This document shows, in pieces, positions 8,587 to 18,014 of a stretch of 64,000 nt of DNA. Below the pieces are notes generated by a model. That model was given only the letters and a program-made list of their open reading frames with translations. It was not told where the DNA came from and did no database searches. Each line of letters begins with the position of its first letter. Within the stretch, counting starts at the first letter, position 1. The DNA comes from an uncultured Clostridia bacterium (GTDB taxonomy: Bacteria > Bacillota > Clostridia > Oscillospirales > Ruminococcaceae), in the NCBI GenBank assembly GCA_944386805.1, contig CALXCO010000002.1, positions 62,001 to 126,000 on the forward strand, given 5' to 3'. The translations under genes were made by a program, and so were the position numbers.

Positions 8587-9174
8587 TCATTGCCGGTAGA
8601 GACGGTTTTTCCGGATATACCGGGCGACCGCTTCCGGCACCAGGCCGTCAAGCGGCCGTCCTTCCCGCACTGCCTCCCGCACCTGGGTCGACGACGCGGG
8701 AAACGGGGTGATTTTCAGTACGTCGGTATGTCCAAGCGACCTTGCGGCCTCTTCCAGCCGATCATATTCACCCGCATCCCTTGCCGCGGCGACCAGCCGG
8801 GTATGGGCAAGGATTTCCTCCCAGTTGCGCCATTCCCGGAAAGACAGCAGCATATCCGCTCCCATAATCAGCGAAAACTGATCATCCGGATGCAGCTCCC
8901 GCAGCAAGCGCAGCGTCATATAGGTATAACTTTTTCCTTCCCGCCGCAGTTCAAAATCCGAGACTTCAACGCCTTCCATTCCTTTGGTGGCCAGCTGAAG
9001 CATTTCAAACCGCTTTTCACCGTCAATCAGGTCGGGTGCCTGTTTATGCGGCGGCGTGCGGTCGGGCATGACCAGGATCCTGTCCAGCAGCCCTGTCTGC
9101 AAGACTTCCCGCAGCAGATGGACATGGCCCAGGTGAACCGGGTTGAAGGTTCCTCCGTATATTCCAATCTGCAT
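8587..9174 (-). CDS. nadD: Nicotinate-nucleotide adenylyltransferase
   Basis: A 195-residue enzyme that makes nicotinate adenine dinucleotide in NAD synthesis. The nucleotidyltransferase motif GGTFNPVHLGHV is at about residues 7-18 and the second motif is SSTQVREAVREG. The MGADMLLSFREWRNWEEIL block is typical. It starts two bases after the yhbY stop codon, so translation is probably coupled. Length is normal. Confidence 0.97.
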   Translation of the reverse strand: MQIGIYGGTFNPVHLGHVHLLREVLQTGLLDRILVMPDRTPPHKQAPDLIDGEKRFEMLQLATKGMEGVEVSDFELRREGKSYTYMTLRLLRELHPDDQFSLIMGADMLLSFREWRNWEEILAHTRLVAAARDAGEYDRLEEAARSLGHTDVLKITPFPASSTQVREAVREGRPLDGLVPEAVARYIRKNRLYRQ

Positions 9175-9176
9175 GT

Positions 9177-9467
9177 TCAGTCATCCAGATTAATAACCGG
9201 TTTTTTGGGGTTGGGCTTATAGAGGGTGATACGGGTTCCGAGAACCTGTACGACATCACATCCGACCTTCTCCGCAATCTCAGCCGCAGCCTCTTTGGCT
9301 GTATACAGGCTGTTTTCCAGCACACGGATTTTGATCAGTTCCCGTGCCAGCAACGCTTCTTCGACTGCCTTATAGGTCTGTTCGGTGACGCCGCCCTTGC
9401 CGATCTGCATAATGGTTTCCAGCGAGTTTGCCATTCCACGCAGTTTTGCTCTCTGTTTGCTTGTCAT
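9177..9467 (-). CDS. yhbY: YhbY-type CRM-domain ribosome assembly protein
   Basis: A 96-residue protein made of a single CRM RNA-binding domain, associated with the 50S subunit. The opening LRGMANSLETIMQIGKGG contains the GxxG loop (GKGG), and the AAEIAEKVGCDVVQVLG and LYKPNPKKP blocks match the family. In many Firmicutes it follows obgE; here a GNAT gene precedes it. Confidence 0.95.
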   Translation of the reverse strand: MTSKQRAKLRGMANSLETIMQIGKGGVTEQTYKAVEEALLARELIKIRVLENSLYTAKEAAAEIAEKVGCDVVQVLGTRITLYKPNPKKPVINLDD

Positions 9468-9507
9468 AAATGTGTTTCCTTTCTCTGGATCAAAATTTCG
9501 ATTGCCG

Positions 9508-9978
9508 TTACAGGATGGTTTCCATCCCGTATTTTTGGGGTTTCAGCCCGCATTTTTCATAGAATTTCCGGGCACTCTCATTGCATGCCCAGACATTCAG
9601 GGTAACATTGTAGCAGCCGCTTTCTCTTGCAAAGTTCAGGACGTATTCATACAGGCTCTTTCCGATATGCTGTCCTCTTGCCTTTTCATCGACACACAGG
9701 TCATCGATATACAGCGTCTTGATATCGGTCAGGATATTATCCCCAAGTTTCTGCTGAAAAACACAAAAAGCATATCCCAGCACCTCACCATCATCGCCAA
9801 TCGCGGCAAATACCGGACGGGAATCATCCCGCAGAATCGCTTCCAGTTCCTCATCGGAATACTTGCGTGCTCCTGCCTTGAACAGGTCAGGCCGTCCCTG
9901 ATGGTGAATCATCTCAACCTGTGCAAGCAGGCTGTGCAGTTCCTGAATATCCTCTTTGATTGCTCTTCTGATTTGCAT
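9508..9978 (-). CDS. GNAT family N-acetyltransferase
   Basis: A 156-residue acetyltransferase. The acetyl-CoA-binding loop is VDEKARGQHIGKSLYEYV and the C-terminal half has YNVTLNVWACNESARKFYEKCGLKP, the usual end of the fold. Substrate unknown. The start was moved to the ATG at 9978, where a GAAAGGA site lies about ten bases upstream; the longer form would run into the preceding hydrolase gene. It is embedded in housekeeping genes, which gives no clue to substrate. Confidence 0.88.
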   Translation of the reverse strand: MQIRRAIKEDIQELHSLLAQVEMIHHQGRPDLFKAGARKYSDEELEAILRDDSRPVFAAIGDDGEVLGYAFCVFQQKLGDNILTDIKTLYIDDLCVDEKARGQHIGKSLYEYVLNFARESGCYNVTLNVWACNESARKFYEKCGLKPQKYGMETIL

Positions 9979-10000
9979 ATACGTCCAATCCTTTCTCCAG

Positions 10001-10543
10001 TTATTTCTCTGCGCTGCCTGATTCATTTTCAATCGTGATCTGGCAGGCTTTCATCGCCGCCAGCGCGGTACGGTGGCTCTCCGGCGTCACGCCGGCACAG
10101 CAGGCAGCATCCACCGCAATTTCCGTCTCAGGCAGAAACGCCTTGAGCAGCAGTGCGTTGGAAATCACACAGATATCGGTGCAGACACCGATCAGCGTGA
10201 TTTTGCGGATGTGATTTTCCTTATCTGCCGCCCGCAGTACCGTCCCCAGCCCGACGGAACCAAATGTACATTTATCGACCGGCTGTTCTTTGCGGGCCGC
10301 TTCCAGTTCGGGACAAATCTGCCAGCCGGAAGTATTCCGCACACAGTGGACAACCGGCAGATTATGTCCTTCCTGCGTATCCAGATAATTCTGTTCATGG
10401 GTATCTCTGGTAAACAGCACCCGGCCATCAAAGCCGCGCACCTTTTCGACAACCTTCGGAAGGGCGGCAACTGCCTCCGGACTGCCGAGTGCGCCGGTGA
10501 CGAAATCATTCTGCATATCGACTACAATCAGTATTTCCTGCAT
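10001..10543 (-). CDS. Isochorismatase-fold cysteine hydrolase (nicotinamidase-like)
   Basis: A 180-residue hydrolase. The triad is visible: Asp9 in VVDMQNDFV, Lys in VDKCTFGS and Cys in GVCTDICV. The DTHEQNYLDTQEGHNLPVVHC region has an Asp-x-His like the metal site of nicotinamidases, so pncA function is possible but not certain. The start at 10543 has GGAGGG six bases upstream. It lies between a hypothetical membrane protein and the GNAT gene. Confidence 0.85.
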   Translation of the reverse strand: MQEILIVVDMQNDFVTGALGSPEAVAALPKVVEKVRGFDGRVLFTRDTHEQNYLDTQEGHNLPVVHCVRNTSGWQICPELEAARKEQPVDKCTFGSVGLGTVLRAADKENHIRKITLIGVCTDICVISNALLLKAFLPETEIAVDAACCAGVTPESHRTALAAMKACQITIENESGSAEK

Positions 10544-10559
10544 CCAAATCCCTCCATCA

Positions 10560-11033
10560 TCAGAAATGCCATTCAAAATAGTACCAGTTTCCGGTTATTT
10601 TTTCGGTATAAAACCAATTGTCCCCATCTGCCCGCGTCTTCAGCCCGACGGCAGTATCCGGAATTCCCACCAGCGAATAATCGGCAAAATTGACCATTCC
10701 CTCCGGCGACCAGTAAAATCCATAATAAGACGTCTGGGGACCAAAACCGCCGGCATCTGTCTGATAGCTGATAAACTGTCCGCCATCCGAAAGAGTCTCG
10801 ACTGTCGCCGTGCATTGGATGCCAAACGGTTCCGCCGCCTTTCCGGAAAGAAACGCCTGGGTGGAGTTCTCCAACGCATCCAGATTTTCCATCACCATTG
10901 CCGCGATTTTTTCCTGCCGTGTCGGCATCAGACCCGATATCACCCTAGTCAGAATCCCGCTCAGCATCACCAGTACCACCGCTGCAATGCAGATGAGCCA
11001 GAGCCACCCGTTTTTCCGTCTGTCCGCCGGCAT
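10560..11033 (-). CDS. Hypothetical single-pass membrane protein
   Basis: A 157-residue protein with a short basic N-terminus, one membrane helix at about residues 10-33 and an outside domain rich in Gly, Trp and Tyr, ending in NWFYTEKITGNWYYFEWHF. The pattern of one anchor plus a small aromatic-rich ectodomain resembles the family at 1-2562, but I cannot align them. It starts four bases after the rdgB stop codon and has GGGAG upstream, so it is translated as part of the run. Function unknown. Confidence 0.75.
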   Translation of the reverse strand: MPADRRKNGWLWLICIAAVVLVMLSGILTRVISGLMPTRQEKIAAMVMENLDALENSTQAFLSGKAAEPFGIQCTATVETLSDGGQFISYQTDAGGFGPQTSYYGFYWSPEGMVNFADYSLVGIPDTAVGLKTRADGDNWFYTEKITGNWYYFEWHF

Positions 11034-11037
11034 GAGA

Positions 11038-11616
11038 TTATTCTCCCTTTTTCAGGAAGTCGACGAGCAGCCGAATTGCGTTGCCTCTATGAGAAATCGC
11101 GTCCTTTTCCTCGCCGGTCATCTCAGCATAAGCGCGTCCATTGACCATAAAAATCGGGTCATAACCGAAGCCAATCTTTCCCAGCTCTTCAAATCCAATC
11201 GACCCGGCGCATTCTCCGCGGAAATAATGAGCCTGTCCGTCCTGGTCGATATAGCAAATGACACTGACAAACTGTGCTCTCCGGTCGGTCACGCCGTCCA
11301 GCGCATCCAACAGTTTCATATTGTTGCGATGGTCGTCGGTCGGCTCACCGGCATAACGTGCCGAGTATACCCCCGGCGCACCATTCAGCGCATCCACGCA
11401 CAGCCCGGAATCGTCCGCCAGTGCTGCGCATCCGGTCAGATCATAGATTGCCTGTGCTTTCAGGCGGGCATTTTCCTCGAAAGTCGTCCCGTTTTCCTCA
11501 ACTTCCAGCTGAATTCCCTTTTCCTTCTGGGAATAGAGGGTATATCCCAGCGGTTCCAGCATCCGTTTCAGTTCCAGTACCTTGTTTTTATTATTGGTTG
11601 CCAGAATAATATCCAT
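11038..11616 (-). CDS. rdgB: XTP/dITP diphosphatase
   Basis: A 192-residue HAM1/RdgB house-cleaning enzyme that removes non-canonical purine triphosphates. The N-terminal ATNNKNKVLELKRML, the LADDSGLCVDALNGAPGVYSARYAG block, GFGYDPIF and SHRGNAIRLL are all present. The length is normal. RBS AGGAG lies upstream of the ATG. It is encoded downstream of ftsY. Confidence 0.97.
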   Translation of the reverse strand: MDIILATNNKNKVLELKRMLEPLGYTLYSQKEKGIQLEVEENGTTFEENARLKAQAIYDLTGCAALADDSGLCVDALNGAPGVYSARYAGEPTDDHRNNMKLLDALDGVTDRRAQFVSVICYIDQDGQAHYFRGECAGSIGFEELGKIGFGYDPIFMVNGRAYAEMTGEEKDAISHRGNAIRLLVDFLKKGE

Positions 11617-11643
11617 ACCGGCGTTCTCCTTTCGTCCATTCGA

Positions 11644-12549
11644 TCATTCAAACAGTGCCCGGACAAAATCTTCCGGTACAAATTCCTGCAAATCGTCCAC
11701 CTTTTCTCCGACGCCGACAAACCGTACCGGCAGATTGAGCTGATTTTTCAGAGAGATGACGATACCACCTTTGGCAGTACCATCCAGCTTGGTCAGGATG
11801 ATACCGGTGATGTTGGCAGCTTCTTTGAACAGCTCTGCCTGACTGACAGCATTCTGTCCGGTTGTCGCGTCCAGTACCAGCAGAACTTCCACATCACAGC
11901 CTTCTGCACGCTGAGAGACAATCCTGAACATCTTGTGCAGTTCCGCCATCAGGTTTTTCTTATTATGCAGCCGTCCGGCCGTATCAATCAGCAGCAGGTC
12001 ACATCCGCGCGCCTTCGCCGCGTCAATCGAATCGTATACAACTGCCGCCGGGTCAGCGCCTTCCTTATGTTTGACGATATCGACGCCTGCACGGTCGGTC
12101 CAAACCTGCAGCTGGTCAATTGCCGCAGCACGGAAGGTGTCGGCAGCCGCAACCAGGACCTTTTTGCCCTGTGCCTTATAACTGGAAGCCAGTTTGCCGA
12201 CAGTGGTCGTTTTACCGGCACCGTTGACACCGATGACAAAGATAATTGAAGGACGGGTATTGATCTGGAAGGGACGGTCTTCCCGCAGCATATCCGAAAT
12301 GATCTCTTCCAACAGTCCCTTGACCTCACCGGTATCGGTAGCACCGGTTTCCTTGATCTTTTTCCGAAGCTGTTCAATGATAGCCTCTGAAGTTTCGACG
12401 CCGACATCTGACATAATCAGCGTTTCTTCCAGCTCTTCCAGAAAATCTTCGTCAATTTTGGTAAACGAGTTGATAACCCGTTCCACCTTCTGCATCATCG
12501 AGTCTTTGGTTTTCTTGATTCCTTCTCTGATTTTTTCAAAAAAACCCAT
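11644..12549 (-). CDS. ftsY: Signal recognition particle receptor FtsY
   Basis: A 301-residue GTPase that docks SRP-ribosome complexes at the membrane. G1 is GVNGAGKTTT at about 108-117, with DTAGRLHNK (G3) and TKLDGTAKGG (G4) further on. The acidic A domain is short, as in many Firmicutes. It follows smc, as in Bacillus, and its partner ffh is also in this window at 41838. AGGAGG precedes the ATG. Confidence 0.98.
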   Translation of the reverse strand: MGFFEKIREGIKKTKDSMMQKVERVINSFTKIDEDFLEELEETLIMSDVGVETSEAIIEQLRKKIKETGATDTGEVKGLLEEIISDMLREDRPFQINTRPSIIFVIGVNGAGKTTTVGKLASSYKAQGKKVLVAAADTFRAAAIDQLQVWTDRAGVDIVKHKEGADPAAVVYDSIDAAKARGCDLLLIDTAGRLHNKKNLMAELHKMFRIVSQRAEGCDVEVLLVLDATTGQNAVSQAELFKEAANITGIILTKLDGTAKGGIVISLKNQLNLPVRFVGVGEKVDDLQEFVPEDFVRALFE

Positions 12550-12580
12550 TTGCCATTCCTCCTATCAAATTCAGAACCTG

Positions 12581-15500
12581 TTACAACTGGTCTGTCTGCA
12601 AATTCTCAGAAGACAGCTGGGAAATTTTCAGCTGCAGCAGCCTGGAAACACCGCTTTCCTGCATCGTCACGCCGTACAGGACATCCGCCTGTTCCATTGT
12701 GCCTCGGCGGTGGGTAATCAGGATAAACTGCGTTTTATCGCAGATACTGCGCAGATAGGCCGCGTACCGGGAGACATTGACATCATCCAGCGCCGCCTCG
12801 ATCTCGTCGAGTACGCAAAACGGCGACGGACGAACCTTCAGGATTGCAAAATAAATTGCAACCGCGACCATTGCCTGCTCGCCGCCCGAAAGAGCCGCAA
12901 GGTTTTTGATAATCTTTCCCGGCGGCTGGACGATGATTTCGATGCCACATTCCAGCACATCTGCCGGGTCTTCCAGCTGCAAAGAAGCGCTGCCGCCTCC
13001 AAACAGCTCGGCAAAGATACGGCCAAAATTGCGGTTGATTGTTTCAAATGCCGACGTGAAAATGGTTTTCATCTCTTCGGTCAGGTTTTCGATCAGCTGC
13101 AACAGCTCATCTCGTGCACCAGCTGCATCGTCCACCTGCGTTTTCAAAAACGCGTACCGTCCGGATACTTCCCGGTATTCCTCAATTGCCGCAACGTTGA
13201 TGCTTCCCAATGCTTTGATTCTGTTTTTCAGGATACCCAGCTGCCGATTTCCTTCCGTCACGCTTTCCATCGGTACCCGAACCGCCTCTGCCTCCCGTGG
13301 AGTCAGCTCATACTCTTCCCACAGTCGGGAAACAAGGTGGTCATAATCCCGTTGAATGGTCTGTTTCTGTTCATCCAGCCGCGCCTGTTCGCCGGCAGCG
13401 CGTTCCTTCTGGAGCGATGCTTCCCGCGATTTCTGCCGCAGAGAGAGGGTTTCACCCTCCAGCCTGGTGCGTTCTGCCAGAATCTGCTCATTTTTCTTTT
13501 CATAGTCAGCAATCTGCCGGGTAAAGGTATCAATTTCCTGTTTACAGGTTTTGATATCGTTTTCCAGTTTGGAAAGGGTTTCATCCAGCTTTTGTACCTC
13601 TTCTTTCAGCTGCTGCTGACGTGCGGCAGCCTCAGCCCGTTCCTTTCCAAGATTTTCCTTACGGACACGCGCCGCTTCGAGGTCCTTTTCCAGCACAACC
13701 CTGCGGACGGAAAATGCCGATAAACGGGCAGCCAGCTGTTCCAGCTGGGTACTCAGCTGATCCTGCCGTCCCTGACGGGAGGTCAGGCGGCTTTCGACCG
13801 ACTGTTTTTCCTCTTTTGCCTTTGCGAGTGCCTCGGCAGCTGTGCGGTTTTCCGCCTCAGCCGCCGCCAGCCTGTCCCGGCACTGTGCAGCCTGTGCCCG
13901 AAAGCTTTCCATCCGCTCCTCGGCTGACTGCATCTCGGTTTCACAACGCTTTTTTTCGCCTTCAAACCGGACATAATCCTCGCCCGCAACGATCAGTTCA
14001 CTGCGGGTTCCCTCAATCTGGGCCTGAATCCCATCCAGTTCGGCTTTCAGTTCTCTGCCCTTTTGTGCAACCGCTTCCTTTTGGCTGTGCAGCGTTTCCG
14101 CCTCTTTGCGCAGTGCGGCCGCTTCACCTCTCCGGCTGAGCAAACCCTGGGTTCGTGCAGCACTGCCACCGGTAAAGGAACCGCCGACATTGACCTGCTG
14201 CCCATCGAGGGTAACCACCCGAAAACGATAGCGGTTTTTCCTTGCCATATCAGACGCGGCGTCCAGATCGGACGCAATGACAATTCTGCCCAGCAAAAAC
14301 CGTGCAATTCCACGGTAAGCCGGGTCGGTTTCAATCAGTTCGGAAGCAATCCCGACAAATCCCGGCTCCTTTTCCAATCCCGGCTGGTCGAGCAGGTTTC
14401 CTTTGACCGAGGTCAGCGGCAGGAAAGTTGCCCGGCCTGCTTTTCCTCGCTGCAAACGACGAATACAGCTTTTGGCCGTTTCTTCATCGGCCACAATCAG
14501 GTTTTGAAGTGCGCCGCCAAGCGCCGTTTCAATCGCCAGCGCATACTGGGAAGGTACGCTGATCAACTGGGCGACCGTTCCATGCACACCCTTTTGCACG
14601 CCGTTTTTCTGCCAGTTCAGGACCGACTTGACCGAATGGGCAAAGCCTTCCATGTTTTCTTCCAAATCCTTCAGCAAATTAGCCCGCTGAAGTTTTCCTT
14701 TTTCTTCCAGCTCAAGGTCCTGATACTGCTGCTGCAATTTTTTCAGAGCCTGCTCCTTGCCGGAAAACTTGATTTGCAATCCTTTTTCGGTGTTGGTCAG
14801 CGACTCCCGTCTGGCGACAATCTCTTCCAACAGTCCGTCAACCTCAGCAATTGCTGCCTGCTGCTGTTCGTTTTTTTCCTGTGCCGACCGGATGCCTTCT
14901 TCTGCTTCACGCAGGCGAATCCGCTCATCTGCCGCCGATCGTTCCGACGCAGTGATTGTCATACTGTAGCGGGATATGTCCAATGCCAGTGTGCTGAGCC
15001 TCGCCTGTAAATCTCCTGTTTCGGAATCGTAGCTTTTTCCCTTTTCGAGCAACTTTTGCTGTTCTTCTTTGGCGAGCTGTTCTTCCTTTTCCAGCGAAAC
15101 CAGCTTTTGTTCCAGACCCTTTTCCTCTTCCGAAGCTGCCAGAATAGCAGCTGCACGCTCGCCTGCCTGTGCATCTGCTCCTGCAATCTCACCCTTCATC
15201 CGCTTCTGTTCAAGCAGGCAATGGGTGCGTTCATTCTCATGTACTGCGATATCCGAACGGTGAGAAGCAATCCGGTTTTGCAGGTTTTCCCGAATCTGGC
15301 GGTACTCTTCGCTCTTGGTCAGGCAGTCCTGTGTCTGACGGAAGGTATCCTGAATCTGCTGTTCAATCCGGTCCGCCTCAGCCTGCAGCCGTTCGGCGTC
15401 TCCCCGTGCAATCAGGCATTTGTTTTCCTGTTCACGCAGCGACTCCCGGTAACCATCCAGCGTCTGAAGCCAGAGGGAAACTTCCAGTTTCTTTTTCTCC

Positions 15501-16159
15501 TCCGACAGGCTTAAAAACTGTTCCGCCTTTTCCGACTGTTCCTTCAACGGTCCAACCCGCGCTTCCAGTTCAGACAGAATATCATACAACCGCAGCAGGT
15601 TTTCCTGCGCCTGGGTCAGTTTCCGTTCTGCTTCTTCCCGACGGTAGCGGTATTTTGCAATACCGGCCGCCTCTTCAAAGATTTCCCGTCGTTCACGGCT
15701 TTTGGCGGCGATAATCTCGGCAATACGCCCCTGTCCGATCATCGAATAGCCGTCCTTGCCAAGGCCGGTATCCATCAGCATCTCATTCAGTTCCCGCAGC
15801 CGGATAGCGCGTCCATTGAGCAGGTATTCACTCTCACCGCTCCGGTAATATCTCCGGGTGATGGTGACAGCGTCCTCCTCTACCGGAAGGGTGCGGTCGG
15901 TGTTGTCAAACGTCAACGAAACACAGGCACATCCCATCGGCTTACGGGTGGCGGTACCGGCAAAGATGACGTCCTCCATCTTGCCGCCACGCAATGTTTT
16001 GGTGGACTGTTCACCCAATACCCAACGCATTGCGTCACTGATATTCGACTTGCCGCTCCCATTCGGGCCGACGACGACCGTCATTCCTCTGTCAAATTCA
16101 ATTTTGGTCTTGTCCGGAAAGGATTTAAACCCCTGTATTTCCAGGGAACTTAAACGCAT
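12581..16159 (-). CDS. smc: Chromosome segregation protein SMC
   Basis: A 1192-residue SMC protein. Walker A is GPNGSGKSN at about 31-39. Two long coiled-coil arms flank a hinge at about residues 510-640 (contains GTVAQLISVPSQYALAIETA and VNVGGSFTGGSAA). The C-terminal head has the signature LSGGEQAMVAVAIYFAIL and Walker B PFCVLDEIEAALDD. It acts with ScpA and ScpB, not in this window. Its start is four bases from the stop of the radical SAM gene. Confidence 0.98.
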   Translation of the reverse strand: MRLSSLEIQGFKSFPDKTKIEFDRGMTVVVGPNGSGKSNISDAMRWVLGEQSTKTLRGGKMEDVIFAGTATRKPMGCACVSLTFDNTDRTLPVEEDAVTITRRYYRSGESEYLLNGRAIRLRELNEMLMDTGLGKDGYSMIGQGRIAEIIAAKSRERREIFEEAAGIAKYRYRREEAERKLTQAQENLLRLYDILSELEARVGPLKEQSEKAEQFLSLSEEKKKLEVSLWLQTLDGYRESLREQENKCLIARGDAERLQAEADRIEQQIQDTFRQTQDCLTKSEEYRQIRENLQNRIASHRSDIAVHENERTHCLLEQKRMKGEIAGADAQAGERAAAILAASEEEKGLEQKLVSLEKEEQLAKEEQQKLLEKGKSYDSETGDLQARLSTLALDISRYSMTITASERSAADERIRLREAEEGIRSAQEKNEQQQAAIAEVDGLLEEIVARRESLTNTEKGLQIKFSGKEQALKKLQQQYQDLELEEKGKLQRANLLKDLEENMEGFAHSVKSVLNWQKNGVQKGVHGTVAQLISVPSQYALAIETALGGALQNLIVADEETAKSCIRRLQRGKAGRATFLPLTSVKGNLLDQPGLEKEPGFVGIASELIETDPAYRGIARFLLGRIVIASDLDAASDMARKNRYRFRVVTLDGQQVNVGGSFTGGSAARTQGLLSRRGEAAALRKEAETLHSQKEAVAQKGRELKAELDGIQAQIEGTRSELIVAGEDYVRFEGEKKRCETEMQSAEERMESFRAQAAQCRDRLAAAEAENRTAAEALAKAKEEKQSVESRLTSRQGRQDQLSTQLEQLAARLSAFSVRRVVLEKDLEAARVRKENLGKERAEAAARQQQLKEEVQKLDETLSKLENDIKTCKQEIDTFTRQIADYEKKNEQILAERTRLEGETLSLRQKSREASLQKERAAGEQARLDEQKQTIQRDYDHLVSRLWEEYELTPREAEAVRVPMESVTEGNRQLGILKNRIKALGSINVAAIEEYREVSGRYAFLKTQVDDAAGARDELLQLIENLTEEMKTIFTSAFETINRNFGRIFAELFGGGSASLQLEDPADVLECGIEIIVQPPGKIIKNLAALSGGEQAMVAVAIYFAILKVRPSPFCVLDEIEAALDDVNVSRYAAYLRSICDKTQFILITHRRGTMEQADVLYGVTMQESGVSRLLQLKISQLSSENLQTDQL

Positions 16160-16162
16160 CCA

Positions 16163-17197
16163 TTAAACCCCTCTCTGCAAATATCCATAATCAGAATCTT
16201 CTGTCAGTAATAAACTGCCCGGCTGCACATCAGCTGCGCGGACTGTCACCTGATAGCCCATCTGCCGCCAATGCTGAAGATTTGCCCGCTTCTGTCCAAC
16301 TGTGCGAGAAACGTCCTTGGACGATACCCGCAGCAGGATTCGGCTTCCAGCCGCAAAACTGCCCAGTTCCCGGTCAACCTTTTCCCGAATCAACCGGGAT
16401 TCACACAGTTCCCGGAAAGCGGGGTGATAAGCACCGCCGACCATCTCCTGTTCCAGTGTATCCGATGCGTGCAATCCCAGCCGAATGACCGGTATGCCAG
16501 CCTGTTCCATCCGTGCCAGAATACCAGAGCAGATGTCCACTGCTTCATCCAGCCCCATCGGCTGAAAACTTCCGTCCCGCATCCAGTTTTCCAGCAGCGT
16601 TCCGCGCAATACAACAGTCGGGTAAATCCGCAGCATATCCGGATGTATTTTTAATACACCGCGCACTGTTTTTTCCAATGTTTCCGGTGTATCACCCGGC
16701 AAGCCGGTCATAATCTGAAGTCCGACACGAAAACCATTTTCACGCAACAGCTGTACCGCTGAAAAAACGTCCTGCGAAGTATGTCCGCGCTGATTGCGCA
16801 GCAGCACCTCTTCGTCAAGGCTCTGTGCGCCCAGCTCAACCGTTTTCATTCCGTATTTTCTGAGCAGCGCAAGCGTATGCAGGTTAATCCCATCCGGACG
16901 GGTGGAGCAGCGCAGCCCGGCAGCCTGTCCGTTTTGGAGGAAAGGTGCCGCCTGTTCCAGGAAAGCACACATCAGCTCTTCCGGCAGACAGGTAAAACTC
17001 CCGCCAAAAAAGGCGATTTCGGTTCCTGGCGGCTGCTGATAAGAAAATGCCTCCCGAAGTTCTTTCGCGACCGTCTGCGGCGTCACCCGCTGCTGCTGAC
17101 CGGAAATGCTCCTCTGATCACAAAAGGAGCAATGATGCGGACACCCCATATGTGGGATAAACAGCGGCACAATCCCCGCGCGCACCGTCTTTCCCAT
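16163..17197 (-). CDS. Radical SAM protein, Elp3-like
   Basis: A 344-residue radical SAM enzyme. The iron-sulfur cysteines are C19, C23 and C26 (CPHHCSFC). The barrel has AFFGGSFTCLP, VELGAQSLDEEVL and GLQIMTGLPGDTPE, all close to the Elp3 elongator subunit, but the C-terminal acetyltransferase domain is absent. Such genes lie between rnc and smc in many Clostridia; the product is not well characterised. Its stop and the rnc stop region share base 17197, so the two are tightly coupled. Confidence 0.9.
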   Translation of the reverse strand: MGKTVRAGIVPLFIPHMGCPHHCSFCDQRSISGQQQRVTPQTVAKELREAFSYQQPPGTEIAFFGGSFTCLPEELMCAFLEQAAPFLQNGQAAGLRCSTRPDGINLHTLALLRKYGMKTVELGAQSLDEEVLLRNQRGHTSQDVFSAVQLLRENGFRVGLQIMTGLPGDTPETLEKTVRGVLKIHPDMLRIYPTVVLRGTLLENWMRDGSFQPMGLDEAVDICSGILARMEQAGIPVIRLGLHASDTLEQEMVGGAYHPAFRELCESRLIREKVDRELGSFAAGSRILLRVSSKDVSRTVGQKRANLQHWRQMGYQVTVRAADVQPGSLLLTEDSDYGYLQRGV

Positions 17198-17907
17198 TAA
17201 AGTTCGTATCCCATCAGTTCCAGTGCTTCACGGGCAGCGTTTTGTTCTGCCTGTTTTTTACTGGAAGCGGTGCCGGTTCCGATGACATTGGAATTGAGCA
17301 GCACCTCAGCGGTAAAGACCTTGGCATGATCAGGACCATGTTCATCTACCAGACGGTAAGTAACCTTTTCTTCCTTGTTCTGCTGAACAACTTCCTGCAA
17401 TGCAGTTTTGTAATCAGACAGCGGGCTCTGTTTGCGGATATCGATATTCTTGGGGATAAACCGCATGACAAACCGCTGTGCTTCCTCATAGCCGCCGTCC
17501 AGATAGATTGCCGCCAACACCGCTTCAAATGCGTCAGCAATAATCGACGGACGCTGCCGTCCGCCGGTCAGTTCCTCGCCTTTGCCCAGTCGCAGATATT
17601 TGCCCAGCTCCAGCTCTCCTGCGAACACATCCAGTGCCTTCTCACAGACCAGACTTGCCCGCATTTTGGTCAGAACGCCTTCGGGAAGATCTTTGTAGTT
17701 CAGGAAAAGATAACGCGCTACGATGACCGACAAAACCGAGTCTCCCAGGAATTCCAGCCGTTCGTTGTTTTTCAGGTGTTTATGTCCCTCGTTAGCGTAG
17801 GAAGAATGGGTCAGAGCCTGTTCAAGATAGGAAATCCGTTTGAAGGTATATCCGATCTTCTGCTCAAATTCCTCCAGATTCTCGCCGTTTTCATGAACTG
17901 TCGACAT
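17197..17907 (-). CDS. rnc: Ribonuclease III
   Basis: A 236-residue double-strand-specific RNase for rRNA and mRNA processing. The signature NERLEFLGDSVL is at about 48-59, and the C-terminal third is a double-stranded RNA-binding domain (YKTALQEVVQQN through GTGTASSKKQAEQNAA). The ATG at 17907 was chosen because AGGAAAGG lies nine bases before it; the longer frame includes this site and has no ribosome binding site of its own. No acpP lies between it and plsX. Confidence 0.96.
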   Translation of the reverse strand: MSTVHENGENLEEFEQKIGYTFKRISYLEQALTHSSYANEGHKHLKNNERLEFLGDSVLSVIVARYLFLNYKDLPEGVLTKMRASLVCEKALDVFAGELELGKYLRLGKGEELTGGRQRPSIIADAFEAVLAAIYLDGGYEEAQRFVMRFIPKNIDIRKQSPLSDYKTALQEVVQQNKEEKVTYRLVDEHGPDHAKVFTAEVLLNSNVIGTGTASSKKQAEQNAAREALELMGYEL

Positions 17908-17980
17908 ATCTTTCATCCTTTCCTGCGGTCCCTCAGGCATCGGGAAACTGTTTTCCAGATGCATCAAAAACCGCCGACAG

Positions 17981-18004
17981 CCCCGGACGGAAATCCGCCC
18001 GGGG
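17981..18004 (-). terminator. Stem-loop between plsX and rnc
   Basis: CCCCGGGCGG and CCGTCCGGGG form a 10-base, GC-rich stem with a 4-base loop on the minus strand. A TTTTT run follows only after ten more bases, so it may be a weak terminator or a processing or stability element that adjusts rnc expression. Confidence 0.5.
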
Positions 18005-18014
18005 ATCTTTACTA

